Of a stretch of DNA of 64,000 nucleotides, positions 25,014 to 33,780 are shown piece after piece; the first letter of the stretch is position 1; each line of letters starts with the position of its first letter. The translations under genes and the position numbers were made by a program. The DNA comes from an uncultured Ellagibacter sp. Its GTDB lineage: Bacteria; Actinomycetota; Coriobacteriia; Coriobacteriales; Eggerthellaceae. The notes beneath the pieces are model-generated. The model was given only the letters and a program-made list of their open reading frames with translations. It had not been told where the DNA came from and did not search any database. The stretch spans positions 1-64,000 of the forward strand of contig NZ_CAKTTZ010000005.1 of assembly GCF_934617235.1 (NCBI RefSeq), written 5' to 3'.

Positions 25014-26345
25014 ATGTCAAGCACGGCAACGGCGAGCGCTCTGCCCTTCGGGGCAAAGCCTCAGGAGAAAAAGAAGAACTCGACGGCGGAGGTCGTCGCG
25101 GCGTCGATGGTCGGCACCGCAATCGAGTTCTACGATAACTACTGCTATTCCATTGCGGCGGCGAGCTATTTCGGCCTCATCTTCTTCACCGACGTCGCGA
25201 AGTCGAACCCCGTCTTAGCGACGCTGCTCGCCTTCGTTACCTTCGCTGTGTCGTTTCTGGCGCGTCCGTTCGGCTCGCTTTTGTTCGGTCACTTCGGCGA
25301 CAAGCTCGGACGCAAGAAAACCCTGGTCGCAGCACTTATGATGATGGGCATCGCGACGTTTGTCGTCGGCCTTTTGCCAGGGTATGACGTCCTTGGTCCC
25401 GCATCAGTCGTCCTTTTGTGCGCCTGCCGCGCGTTCCAGGGCGTTGGGCTTGCCGGCGAGTGGTCGGGCGCGGCGCTCGTGGCGACGGAGAACGCGCCGA
25501 AGAGCAAGCGCGCGCTCTACGGCAGCTTCCCGAACCTCGGCGCTCCGATCGGATTCTTCTGCGCTTACGGCGTGAACCTCGTGCTCGACACCGTGCTCAC
25601 GACCGATCAGATGGTCGCGTTCGGCTGGCGCATCCCGTTTTTGCTTTCCATCTTCCTCGTCATCGTCGGCCTCGTCGTGCGCCTGCGCATGGCCGAGACG
25701 CCCGTCTTCCAGAAGGCGGCCGCCGAGGACCGCGTCTCGAAGACCCCGCTGCTCGACCTTCGCCACCATTGGAAGCGCGTCGTTTTGGGCACCTGCGCGG
25801 TGAGCATCACCTACACGCTGTTCTACCTGCTCGGCACCTGGTCGCTTTCTTACGGCGTCTCCACGCTCGGCTTCTCTCAGCCGCAGTACCTCGGCTTCGA
25901 GCTTATCGCTGTGTTCTTCTTCGCCGCGTTCATCGTGGTGGGATGCCTGTGCGCCGACCGCCGCGGCCGCAAGCCGGTGCTCGTGGTCGCAACCGCAGCA
26001 ACGCTTATGTTCTGCCTGGTGAGCCCGCTGCTTCTCGGAAGCGGCACCGTTGCGGGCGTCATGGCGTTTCTCTGCGTCGGCTTCGTGTGCATGGGCGCGG
26101 TGTTCGGCCCGTGCGGGTCGTATCTGCCCGAACTGTTCCCCGCGAACGTGCGCTACTCGGGCGCCGGCCTTTCCTACAACCTCGCCGCGATCGTGGGCGG
26201 CGCGTTCGCCCCGACCATCGCAAGCGCGCTCGTCATGAACTTCGGCCTGGGCGCCGTGGGCCTCTACCTCGCCGGCATGGCAGTGGTCTCGCTCGTCGCG
26301 CTCGCATTCTTCAAGGAAAGCCGCAACATGGACTACGAGCGCTAG
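25014..26345 (+). CDS. MFS transporter, metabolite:H+ symporter (MHS) type
   Basis: 443 residues if started at ATG 25014; ATG 24987 is an alternative, and neither has an ideal ribosome site. Twelve hydrophobic helices are visible. The MHS signature is clear: ATMVG-like GTAIEFYDNYCY in helix 1, then RPFGSLLFGHFGDKLGRKKTL between helices 2 and 3, and RAFQGVGLAGEWSGA in helix 5. Relatives (ProP, ShiA, KgtP, CitA types) import organic acids, betaines or shikimate with protons. The specific substrate is unknown. It is the only gene behind the attenuator at 24740-24888, which suggests that its expression responds to charged-tRNA supply, possibly for isoleucine or threonine. Confidence 0.85.
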   Translation: MSSTATASALPFGAKPQEKKKNSTAEVVAASMVGTAIEFYDNYCYSIAAASYFGLIFFTDVAKSNPVLATLLAFVTFAVSFLARPFGSLLFGHFGDKLGRKKTLVAALMMMGIATFVVGLLPGYDVLGPASVVLLCACRAFQGVGLAGEWSGAALVATENAPKSKRALYGSFPNLGAPIGFFCAYGVNLVLDTVLTTDQMVAFGWRIPFLLSIFLVIVGLVVRLRMAETPVFQKAAAEDRVSKTPLLDLRHHWKRVVLGTCAVSITYTLFYLLGTWSLSYGVSTLGFSQPQYLGFELIAVFFFAAFIVVGCLCADRRGRKPVLVVATAATLMFCLVSPLLLGSGTVAGVMAFLCVGFVCMGAVFGPCGSYLPELFPANVRYSGAGLSYNLAAIVGGAFAPTIASALVMNFGLGAVGLYLAGMAVVSLVALAFFKESRNMDYER

Positions 26346-26355
26346 GGAATCCCGA

Positions 26356-26399
26356 GTGGGGCAGCGCAGTCGCAGGGTGTTGCAGCCGCGTTGCCCCAC
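26356..26399 (+). terminator. Possible terminator after the transporter
   Basis: GTGGGGCAGCG (26356-26366) pairs with CGTTGCCCCAC (26389-26399) with one G-T pair, beginning 11 bases after the stop. No T tract follows, so function is uncertain. Confidence 0.4.
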
Positions 26400-26596
26400 C
26401 GCTTACCGCACGGGTAATTCACCGCTTGCACCCCGGTGGGCAGCGCCCCTCGACGAGGCGTCCTGCCCGCCAAACGAGACGACAGGCGCCCCTTGACCGC
26501 CGCGGCTGTTAAGAACGGGTGACTTCGCGTTCTTGCCAGCCGCAACGGGGCTGTCCTTTGCTATCATTTCGGAGATATGCACGAAAGGACGCTTTC

Positions 26597-26908
26597 ATGA
26601 CCCAACATCTTACCGAACGCGATGTGCGCGATATCGCCACCTACGCGCGCATCGGGCTGACCGACGATGAGCTTGTTCAGATGACAACCGACCTGAACAA
26701 CATCATCGACACCTTGAAGCCCATCACCGAATTCGACCTCGACGGCGTTAAGCCCACCTTCCACCCGATTGGAAGCCTCTCGAACGTCATGCGCGAAGAC
26801 GTCGAGCGCGAAAGCTTCACGCAGGAAGTCGCGCTGGAAAACGCACCCAAGCAACAGGACGGCAGCTTTCTCATCCCGTCCATCTTGGGCGAAGGGGGCG
26901 ATCGCTAA
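26597..26908 (+). CDS. gatC: Glutamyl/aspartyl-tRNA amidotransferase subunit C
   Basis: 103 residues from ATG 26597 (AAAGGAC upstream), the usual GatC length. The N-terminal helix-turn-helix pair (LTERDVRDIATYARIGLTDDEL) and the LNNIIDTLKPITEFDLDGVKPTFHPI segment that wraps around GatA are characteristic. GatC stabilises the GatA-GatB interface in the complex that converts misacylated Glu-tRNA-Gln or Asp-tRNA-Asn to the correct amides. First gene of a gatC-gatA-gatB operon; its stop overlaps the gatA start by one base. Confidence 0.95.
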   Translation: MTQHLTERDVRDIATYARIGLTDDELVQMTTDLNNIIDTLKPITEFDLDGVKPTFHPIGSLSNVMREDVERESFTQEVALENAPKQQDGSFLIPSILGEGGDR

Positions 26909-28398
26909 TGGGCTTCACCACCGACATGGGCATCGCCGAGATTCAGGCAGGCCTGCGCGCGGGCGACTTCACGGCACGCGAGGTCGCAGAGGCAGCACTT
27001 GCGCACGTGAAGGCCGCCGACGAAAAGATCCACGCGTTTCTCGAGCTCACCGAAGAGGCCGCATTCGCCGCAGCCGAGCGCGTCGACGCTGCGATTGCCG
27101 CGGGCACCTTCGACGAACTCGGGCCGCTCGCCGGCATTCCGTGCGGCTTCAAGGACAACATGAACCAGGAGGGCACGCACACCACCTGCGCTTCCCACAT
27201 GCTCGAAAACTACGTGTCCCCTTATACGGCCACGTGCGTGCAGCGCGCGATCGACGCGGGTTGCATCCCCTTGGGCAAGCTCAACATGGACGAGTTCGCC
27301 TTCGGCAGCTCCACCGAGTCCTCTGCTTTCGGCCCCACCCACAACCCGTGGGATCTGGAACGCGTGCCGGGCGGCTCCTCGGGTGGCTCGGCTGCGGCGG
27401 TCGCTGCGGGCATGACCTGCGTGGCGCTTGGTTCTGACACGGGCGGATCGATCCGCCAGCCCGCAAGTTTCTGCGGCATCGTCGGCGTGAAGCCCACCTA
27501 CGGCATGGTCTCGCGCTACGGGGTGGTGGCCTTCGGCAGCTCACTCGACCAGGTGGGGCCCTTCGCGCGCAGCGTGGAGGACGCGGCGGCGGTCATGGAC
27601 GCCATCTGCGGCCACGACGAGCTTGACTGCACCTCGCAGCAGGTGAAAGCCGATTTCCGCGCCGCCTGCAAGCAGGGTATCGAGGGCATGCGCATAGGCA
27701 TCGTGAAAGAGTTCATGGAAGCGGACGGCCTCACGGCTGAAGTCCGCGAGCGCACGCTCGAAGCCGCCGCCAAGCTCGAAGCCGCCGGCGCTGAGCTTGT
27801 CGAGGTCGAGCTTCCGCACGTCGACGCCGCTATCAGCGCCTATTACGTGCTCGGCCCCTGCGAGGCGTTCTCCAACCTGGCTCGCTTCGACTCGGTGCGC
27901 TACGGCCTGTGCGACGAGGGCCACAAGGATTTGGGCGGCCAATACGAGTCGAGCCGCGCGAAGGGCTTCGGAGCCGAGGCGAAGCGCCGCATCATGTTAG
28001 GCAGCTATCTGCTTTCCGCGGGCGTGTACGAGAAGTACTACTATCCCGCGCAGCAGGTGCGCACGCTGATCACGCAAGACTACACGCGCACCTACGAGAA
28101 ATGCGACGTCATCTTGGCGCCCGCAAGCCCGCGCACGGCATTCAAGTTCGGCGAGATTTCCGACCCGACGACGATGTATCTCTCCGACGTGTTCACCATC
28201 TCGCTCAACATCGCTGGCAACGGCGGCATGAGCATGCCTTGCGGACTCGGTCGCGAAACCGGCCTGCCCATTGGCGTTCAGCTGATGTCTCCCCAGTTCA
28301 AGGATGAGAACATGTTCCGCATCGCGATGGCACTTGAGAAGGAATATGGCACCGCCCCCGTGGCGCCCGCGTTCGCGAACGGAAAGGCAGGGGAGTAA
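26908..28398 (+). CDS. gatA: Glutamyl/aspartyl-tRNA amidotransferase subunit A
   Basis: 496 residues. An amidase-signature protein that releases ammonia from glutamine. The Ser-cisSer-Lys triad is intact: Lys82 in CGFKDN, Ser157 in PGGSSGGS and the nucleophile Ser181 in SDTGGS; their spacing matches known GatA proteins. The ATG overlaps the gatC stop (TAATG). The ammonia is channelled to GatB for tRNA amidation. Full-length, with no unusual features. Confidence 0.96.
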   Translation: MGFTTDMGIAEIQAGLRAGDFTAREVAEAALAHVKAADEKIHAFLELTEEAAFAAAERVDAAIAAGTFDELGPLAGIPCGFKDNMNQEGTHTTCASHMLENYVSPYTATCVQRAIDAGCIPLGKLNMDEFAFGSSTESSAFGPTHNPWDLERVPGGSSGGSAAAVAAGMTCVALGSDTGGSIRQPASFCGIVGVKPTYGMVSRYGVVAFGSSLDQVGPFARSVEDAAAVMDAICGHDELDCTSQQVKADFRAACKQGIEGMRIGIVKEFMEADGLTAEVRERTLEAAAKLEAAGAELVEVELPHVDAAISAYYVLGPCEAFSNLARFDSVRYGLCDEGHKDLGGQYESSRAKGFGAEAKRRIMLGSYLLSAGVYEKYYYPAQQVRTLITQDYTRTYEKCDVILAPASPRTAFKFGEISDPTTMYLSDVFTISLNIAGNGGMSMPCGLGRETGLPIGVQLMSPQFKDENMFRIAMALEKEYGTAPVAPAFANGKAGE

Positions 28399-28399
28399 C

Positions 28400-29977
28400 G
28401 TGAAGAAACTCGAGCAAGTACTGCAAGATTGGGAAGCGGTCATCGGCCTGGAAATCCACACCGAGCTCACCACCCTTACCACGAAGATGTTCTGCGGCTG
28501 CAAGCTGGAGTTCGGCGCCGCGCCCAACACGCACACCTGCCCCGTGTGCCTGGGCCTGCCGGGCGCCCTTCCCGTGCCGAACAAGGCAGCCATCGAGTCG
28601 ATCGTGCTCGCAGGCCTGGCCACAAACTGCGACATCGAGAAGCACTCCATGTTCTACCGCAAGAACTACATGTACCCCGACATGGCGAAGAACTTCCAGA
28701 CCACACAGGGTCCCGTGGCATTCTGCATGCGCGGCCATCTCGACCTCGACGTCGATGGCCCGGCGGCGAAAGAGCGCACCGACATCGCGGGCCTTGGCGC
28801 TGGTGACACTTATGAGAACGTCACCGTGACCGACACCGGCTACACGGCGCACGTGGGTATCACGCGCATCCACATGGAAGAAGACGCGGGCAAGATGATC
28901 CACATCGGCGGTGACGAGGGCCGCATCGCGGGCGCCACGCATTCCCTTGTCGACTACAACCGCGCGGGCACGCCGCTCATCGAGCTCGTCACCGAGCCCG
29001 ACCTGCGCACGCCCGAGGAGGCGCGCCTGTTCATGCAGAAGCTGCGCCAGATCTTCCTTGCCATCGGTATCTCCGACTGCTCGATGGAGGAAGGCTCCAT
29101 GCGCTGCGACGGCAACGTCAGCCTGCGCCGCCGCGGTTCGACCAAACTCGGCGTGAAGACCGAGCTCAAGAACATGAACTCCTTCAAAAACCTCCACGAT
29201 GGGCTTGCATACGAGATTTGCCGCCAGGCGGAAGTGCTCGAAGAGGGCGGGCAGATTTACCAGGAAACGCGCCACTGGGACCCCACGATGAAGCACACCA
29301 TCGTCATGCGCGTGAAGGAGACGGCGGACGACTACCGCCTGTTCCCCGAGCCTGATTTGGCACCTTACGACCTCTCCGATGAGTTTATCGAGGGCGTTCG
29401 CGCCAAGCTGCCCGAACTGCCCGACCAGAAGGCGGCGCGCTTCGCCGAGCAGTTCGGCCTGTCGTCCTACGATGCCCGTCAACTGGTGGAAGGCGATGAG
29501 ACCGCCGACTTCTTCGAGAAGTGCATGGAGGTCGCGGGCGAGGACGCCGACAAGCTCGCCAAGCCTGTCGCCAACCTGGTCATCAACGACATCGCTGGCT
29601 GGCAAAACGCAAACGAGAACGCCAATCTCACCGAAAGTCCGCTTTCACCTGCGCGCGCCGTCGAACTCGTTAGGCTGCTCGCCGAGGACACCATTTCCTC
29701 CAAGCAGGCCAAGGAGGTTTTCGCAGCCGTCATGGACGAGGACAAGGATCCTGCGGCCATCGTGGAAGAGCGCGGTATGAAGCAGGTGTCCGACACCGGC
29801 GCGATCGAGGCGGTCGTCGAGGCGGTTATCGCCGCGAACCCTGACGAGGTCGCGCGCTACAAAGACGGCAACACCAAAGTCATCGGGTTTTTCGTCGGCC
29901 AATGCATGAAACAGATGCGCGGCCAGGGCAATCCGAAGGTCATCAACCAGCTTCTCGCGAAGAAGCTCGCTGAATAA
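28400..29977 (+). CDS. gatB: Aspartyl/glutamyl-tRNA amidotransferase subunit B
   Basis: 525 residues from GTG 28400, one base after the gatA stop, with GGGGAG upstream. Family motifs are present: VIGLEIHTEL at the N-terminus, the zinc site cysteines (FCGCK...CPVCLGLPG), the active-site stretch around YRKNYMYPDMAKNFQ, the RAGTPLIELVTEPD motif, and the C-terminal helical YqeY-like tail (residues about 400-525) that binds the tRNA. GatB activates the misacylated tRNA with ATP and transfers ammonia to it. Operon with gatC and gatA. Confidence 0.96.
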   Translation: MKKLEQVLQDWEAVIGLEIHTELTTLTTKMFCGCKLEFGAAPNTHTCPVCLGLPGALPVPNKAAIESIVLAGLATNCDIEKHSMFYRKNYMYPDMAKNFQTTQGPVAFCMRGHLDLDVDGPAAKERTDIAGLGAGDTYENVTVTDTGYTAHVGITRIHMEEDAGKMIHIGGDEGRIAGATHSLVDYNRAGTPLIELVTEPDLRTPEEARLFMQKLRQIFLAIGISDCSMEEGSMRCDGNVSLRRRGSTKLGVKTELKNMNSFKNLHDGLAYEICRQAEVLEEGGQIYQETRHWDPTMKHTIVMRVKETADDYRLFPEPDLAPYDLSDEFIEGVRAKLPELPDQKAARFAEQFGLSSYDARQLVEGDETADFFEKCMEVAGEDADKLAKPVANLVINDIAGWQNANENANLTESPLSPARAVELVRLLAEDTISSKQAKEVFAAVMDEDKDPAAIVEERGMKQVSDTGAIEAVVEAVIAANPDEVARYKDGNTKVIGFFVGQCMKQMRGQGNPKVINQLLAKKLAE

Positions 29978-30070
29978 AGCCTCCGACCAGGGGCTTTCTA
30001 GAAGAACACATTGATTCGCCGCGCCCAGGGGCTTTCTCCTCGGGCGAGACACGTACTAAAAGGAGCAAAC

Positions 30071-31780
30071 GTGAACGCGCGCGATATGCATGCCGAAATG
30101 GCGCGATGGATAGAAAATGTGACGGAGCCCGAGCTTGCCGCCGAGCTCTCGCGCATGGCGGCGGCGGCAAAGGCGGGGGATGAGTCCGCGCTCACCGACG
30201 CCTTCTTCCAGGACCTCTCCTTCGGCACCGCGGGCCTTCGTGGGACGCTCGGCGCCGGCACGAACCGTATGAACGTCTACACGGTGGGTCGCGCGACGCA
30301 GGGTTTCGCCGATTACCTGAACGCGCATTTCGAGAACCCGAGCGTCGCCATCGCGCGCGACAGCCGCAACAACGGGGAGCTCTTCGTGCGCACGGCGGCC
30401 GCGATCTTTGCGGCAAATGGCGTGCACGCTTACGTGTATCCGCGCATTTCCCCAGTTCCCACGCTTTCGTGGGCCGTGCGCGATTTGGGCTGCTCAGGTG
30501 GCGTGTGTGTCACGGCGAGCCACAATCCCGCAGCCTACAACGGCTACAAGGCCTATGGGCCCGACGGTTGCCAGATTACGAGTGAGGCCGCCGCGGCTAT
30601 CTCAGCTGCGATCGAGGGCACTGACATCTTCTCTGAGGTGAAGTCCGTCGACTTCGATGCGGCTCTTGCGGCGGGCGACATCACGTGGATTGATGACGCG
30701 GTCCTCGAGCGCTACTTCGACGCGGTTCTTTCGAAATCGGTAAGCAACCTAAGCGCCGACGAGGTCGCGAAAGCGCCCTTGAAGCTTGTATACACCCCGC
30801 TCAACGGCACGGGGCTCGTTCCCGTGACAACGGTGCTTAAACGCGCGGGCATCACCGACATCACCGTCGTGCCCGAACAGCGCGAGCCCGACGGGAATTT
30901 TCCGACCTGCCCGTATCCCAACCCTGAGATCCGAGAGGCCATGCAGAAGGGGATCGAACTTTGCGAGCGCGTGCACCCCGACCTATTGCTCGCGACCGAC
31001 CCCGACGCCGACCGCGTGGGCGTCGCCGTGAAGGATGGCGAGGACTACCTGCTGCTCACCGGTAACGAGATGGGTGTCCTGCTGCTCGATTACATCTGCC
31101 GCATGCGTGCTGAGCGCGGCGAGGACCTTTCCCAAAAGGTGGCCGTCACCACGATCGTTTCGTCCGCCATGGTCGATGCGCTTGCTGCAAAATACGGCTT
31201 TGAACTGCGCCGTTGCTTGACCGGCTTCAAGTACATCGGCGACATCATCACCGAACTCGCCGACGCGGGGCAGGCCGACCGCTTCATCTTCGGCTTCGAG
31301 GAGAGCTACGGGTATCTTTCAGGCGACCATGTGCGCGACAAGGATGCGGTGAACGCGAGCTTGCTTATCTGCCAGATGGCGCAGGATTACAAGCTGCAGG
31401 GGAAAAACCTCGCGGATGCGATGCGCGACCTGTACGCCGAGCACGGGTATTGGCTTAATCGTACCGTTTCGGTGTCGTATCCCGGTGCCGAGGGGGCAGC
31501 TGCTATGGCGGCGATCATGGAGCGCTTGCGCGCGGAGGAGCCGGGCGAGATTGCCGGCCTTATGGTAGAGGGCGTCGTCGACTACCAAGATGCGGGTACG
31601 GGGCTTCCGCCCGCGAACGTCGTCGAATTCCGCCTGGCGGGCGGTAACAAGGCCATCGTGCGCCCGAGCGGCACCGAACCCAAGATCAAGCTTTACGTGT
31701 TCGCGAAAGACACGACCCGCGAAGGGGCTGAAGCACTGCTCGACAGCATCGAAGCTTCAGGCCGCAAGCTGCTTGCATAA
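30071..31780 (+). CDS. Phosphohexomutase (phosphoglucomutase/phosphomannomutase, alpha-D-phosphohexomutase superfamily)
   Basis: 569 residues from GTG 30071 (AAAAGGAG upstream). Four-domain mutase: phosphoserine loop VTASHNPAAYNGYK with Ser150, metal loop DPDADR near 309-314, sugar-binding loop GFEESYG, and C-terminal phosphate loop RPSGTEPKIKLY. Length and the FGTAGLRG start match the PgcA/PGM2-like branch, which interconverts glucose-1-phosphate and glucose-6-phosphate or acts on related pentose phosphates. It follows gatB by 93 bases; that gap holds a short direct repeat (CAGGGGCTTTCT at 29989 and 30028) of no clear function. Confidence 0.9.
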   Translation: MNARDMHAEMARWIENVTEPELAAELSRMAAAAKAGDESALTDAFFQDLSFGTAGLRGTLGAGTNRMNVYTVGRATQGFADYLNAHFENPSVAIARDSRNNGELFVRTAAAIFAANGVHAYVYPRISPVPTLSWAVRDLGCSGGVCVTASHNPAAYNGYKAYGPDGCQITSEAAAAISAAIEGTDIFSEVKSVDFDAALAAGDITWIDDAVLERYFDAVLSKSVSNLSADEVAKAPLKLVYTPLNGTGLVPVTTVLKRAGITDITVVPEQREPDGNFPTCPYPNPEIREAMQKGIELCERVHPDLLLATDPDADRVGVAVKDGEDYLLLTGNEMGVLLLDYICRMRAERGEDLSQKVAVTTIVSSAMVDALAAKYGFELRRCLTGFKYIGDIITELADAGQADRFIFGFEESYGYLSGDHVRDKDAVNASLLICQMAQDYKLQGKNLADAMRDLYAEHGYWLNRTVSVSYPGAEGAAAMAAIMERLRAEEPGEIAGLMVEGVVDYQDAGTGLPPANVVEFRLAGGNKAIVRPSGTEPKIKLYVFAKDTTREGAEALLDSIEASGRKLLA

Positions 31781-32370
31781 GGCCGCAGCAGGGAAGGCGC
31801 GATGCAAGCTCGCACGGGGCCGAAGCGGGGAAGGCGCGGAGCCGCAAATTGCTTCACTGCGGCCCTATGCAGCGACAGAGAACAAGCTGCTCGCACGGGG
31901 CCGCAGTGAAGAGGAGACGCGGAGCTTCCCAGTCCGGAGCACGCTTGCCACAAGGGCTGCTGCCCCTGCGATCGCTTCGTTTTGGGGACGCCATCGGGCT
32001 CTCTCCCTTCAGCCCATCTCGCCGAAAACGAGCCCGTCGTGGACAAATATTGTCGATATGCGAGGAGTTTCCTACTACTAACTTTCTTCCATCAATTCCG
32101 ACCTGGGCAAACGTAGGGCGAAGAGAGAAGGGTCCTCCCCGCCGTCAGATTTCGACTCACATATCGACGCTTTTTGTCCCCGACAAGACGTTTTCAGCGA
32201 GACTTGCATGGGGAATCGCTCCCCGGCACCGCGTCTCAAAAATTTTCGGAGGCCCATGCCGTGCGCGAGGAGAATAACACCGATTGCGCTGCACCTCCGT
32301 ACGCTCGACTTTAGGCATATTCCTCAATAAGCTAAGTCGAATCTCCTCTTTTCATTTTTGATAGGTAAGG
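31781..32370. other. Long intergenic region with degenerate repeats and the second TIR element
   Basis: No supported gene. The first 150 bases contain imperfect copies of a GGGCCGCAG-type unit; a 15-base string (GCTCGCACGGGGCCG) occurs exactly twice, near 31810 and 31891. The inverted-repeat element occupies 32036-32184. Base composition then drops sharply toward AT before the AAA ATPase gene. The arginine-rich open frames here have no ribosome sites. Confidence 0.6.
32036..32184. repeat. Small element with terminal inverted repeats, copy 2
   Basis: 149-bp segment with 29-base arms: 32036-32064 and 32156-32184. The arms share GTCG, GGACAAA, TCGATATG and GAG with a diverged centre. Relative to copy 1 (111-253) it is inverted: its left arm plus GAGTT continues like the reverse complement of the copy-1 right arm, and its reverse complement shares ATCTGA, GGCGG and CAGGTC with the copy-1 interior. 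Confidence 0.6.
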
Positions 32371-32408
32371 CTATCATTTTTGCTAGATTTAGCTAGCAAA
32401 AATGATAG
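32371..32408. promoter_or_regulatory. Perfect 16-bp palindrome at the start of the AAA ATPase gene
   Basis: CTATCATTTTTGCTAG (32371-32386) and its exact inverse (32393-32408) flank a six-base centre, ending 11 bases before the chosen ATG. The left arm contains TATCAT, a likely -10 box, so a protein bound here would block transcription. A second short inverted pair (TGATAG...CTATCA) lies just upstream. Confidence 0.6.
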
Positions 32409-32419
32409 ATAGGATGAAT

Positions 32420-33589
32420 ATGTTCAGGAGAGAGCTATCGCGAACACTCGAAGAACGACTCCGCGAGCCTCGCTCGTTCATCCAAGTCGTTATGGGGCCT
32501 CGGCAGACCGGCAAAACCACGGCAATCAAGCAGGCCGTCAAAGCGACGGGATTGCCTGTTCGAGTTGCGAGCGCGGACAGCGCAATCGAGCTAGGAGCCG
32601 ATTGGATCGAACTGGAATGGCGCCAAGCGAGAAACATGGCAGAGCGTGGCACAAAAGCGGTACTCGTCCTTGACGAAATACAGAAAGTCGCCCAGTGGTC
32701 GCAAACCGTCAAGCGGCTGTGGGATGAGGATAGCTGGAACGATGCTCCGCTTTTGGTGATTCTATCAGGCTCATCGAGCTTGCTTATCGGCAGTGGTCTT
32801 TCCGAGTCGCTGGCAGGAAGATATGAGCTTCTGCGTTCAACGCATTGGAGCCTGTCCGAAATGTCCGAAGCGTTCGGCTACAACCTTTCCGACTATCTCG
32901 AATTCGGCGGATACCCTGGTGCCGCGATCCTTAAGAGCGACGAAGACCGCTGGCGCGAATACATGCGAGACTCCATCGTCGAGTCGACGATTTCGCGAGA
33001 CGTTTTACAGATGGAAAACGTAAGAAAGCCTGCGTTGATGCGCGCGCTTTTCGAGCTCGGAGCGCAATACTCTGCGCAAGAGCTGTCGTATCGAAAGATA
33101 CTCGGCCAGCTCGACGACAAGGGCAACACCGACACCATCAAGCACTACCTCGACCTTCTGTCAGGAGCAGGAATGATAAGTGGCCTACAGAAGTTTGACG
33201 ACAAGCCTATAAAAGCAAAAGCCTCTTCACCACGGTTGATGGTTCACGACCCCGCGCTCATGACCTCGATGTGGCACGGAAAAGGGAGTCTTCTCGAAGA
33301 CCCGGATCTCTACGGACATCTCGTTGAAACGGCGGTCGGCGCATACCTTATCGCACGCTCGGCGATAGACGGCTTCGACCTTTACTGGTGGCGCGATGGT
33401 GACTTGGAAGTTGATTTCGTCCTAAGGCGAGCGCGAGATATCACCGCAATAGAGGTGAAAAGCGGGCGCGTAAGCAAAAGCGGCATGGGCGCATTCTGCA
33501 AAGCCTATCCGAAGGCGAGCCCGATAATTGTTGGCGATCGGAATACTCCCCTCGAAGACTTTCTGCGGGGGAAAGTGCCTCTCTTTTAA
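32420..33589 (+). CDS. AAA-family ATPase with DUF4143 C-terminal domain
   Basis: 389 residues from ATG 32420, set by AGGA six bases upstream; in-frame ATGs at 32402 and 32414 are alternatives. Walker A is GPRQTGKTT (residues about 24-32), Walker B is VLVLDEIQ, and sensor-like ILSGSSSLL follows. The C-terminal DUF4143 region (about 180-389) ends with a nuclease-like strand pattern D-L-E-V-D-F...AIEVKSG that resembles a PD-(D/E)xK core. Cellular targets of this family are unknown; some links to toxin-like or mobile functions are suspected. The lower GC of its promoter region and its isolation from neighbours suggest an acquired gene. Confidence 0.8.
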   Translation: MFRRELSRTLEERLREPRSFIQVVMGPRQTGKTTAIKQAVKATGLPVRVASADSAIELGADWIELEWRQARNMAERGTKAVLVLDEIQKVAQWSQTVKRLWDEDSWNDAPLLVILSGSSSLLIGSGLSESLAGRYELLRSTHWSLSEMSEAFGYNLSDYLEFGGYPGAAILKSDEDRWREYMRDSIVESTISRDVLQMENVRKPALMRALFELGAQYSAQELSYRKILGQLDDKGNTDTIKHYLDLLSGAGMISGLQKFDDKPIKAKASSPRLMVHDPALMTSMWHGKGSLLEDPDLYGHLVETAVGAYLIARSAIDGFDLYWWRDGDLEVDFVLRRARDITAIEVKSGRVSKSGMGAFCKAYPKASPIIVGDRNTPLEDFLRGKVPLF

Positions 33590-33780
33590 GGTTGAATCGC
33601 AGGAGCAAAGCCCGCAGGTGCCTTGCGCACAATCCGCGCGTTGCGCCTATTCGCTGTCGCAAAACACCTGACGTCGTCGCATACTTTCGCGTGAAATTGC
33701 AGTATTATGTAAATTTGCATTGCGCGGCGGCAACCAAGCCCGCGCGATAACTTGGTTGGGATTTCAGGGGAAAGGCACCT

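Noticed and set aside
28298..29605. A 435-codon minus-strand frame
   Set aside because: Antisense to gatB, whose motifs are complete.
31781..32081. Possible continuation or second gene after the phosphohexomutase
   Set aside because: The frame overlaps the mutase end, is arginine- and serine-rich and has no ribosome site; the stretch looks like decayed GC-rich repeats.
33590..33780. Glycine riboswitch before the AGCS symporter
   Set aside because: The leader is too short and lacks the conserved aptamer core.
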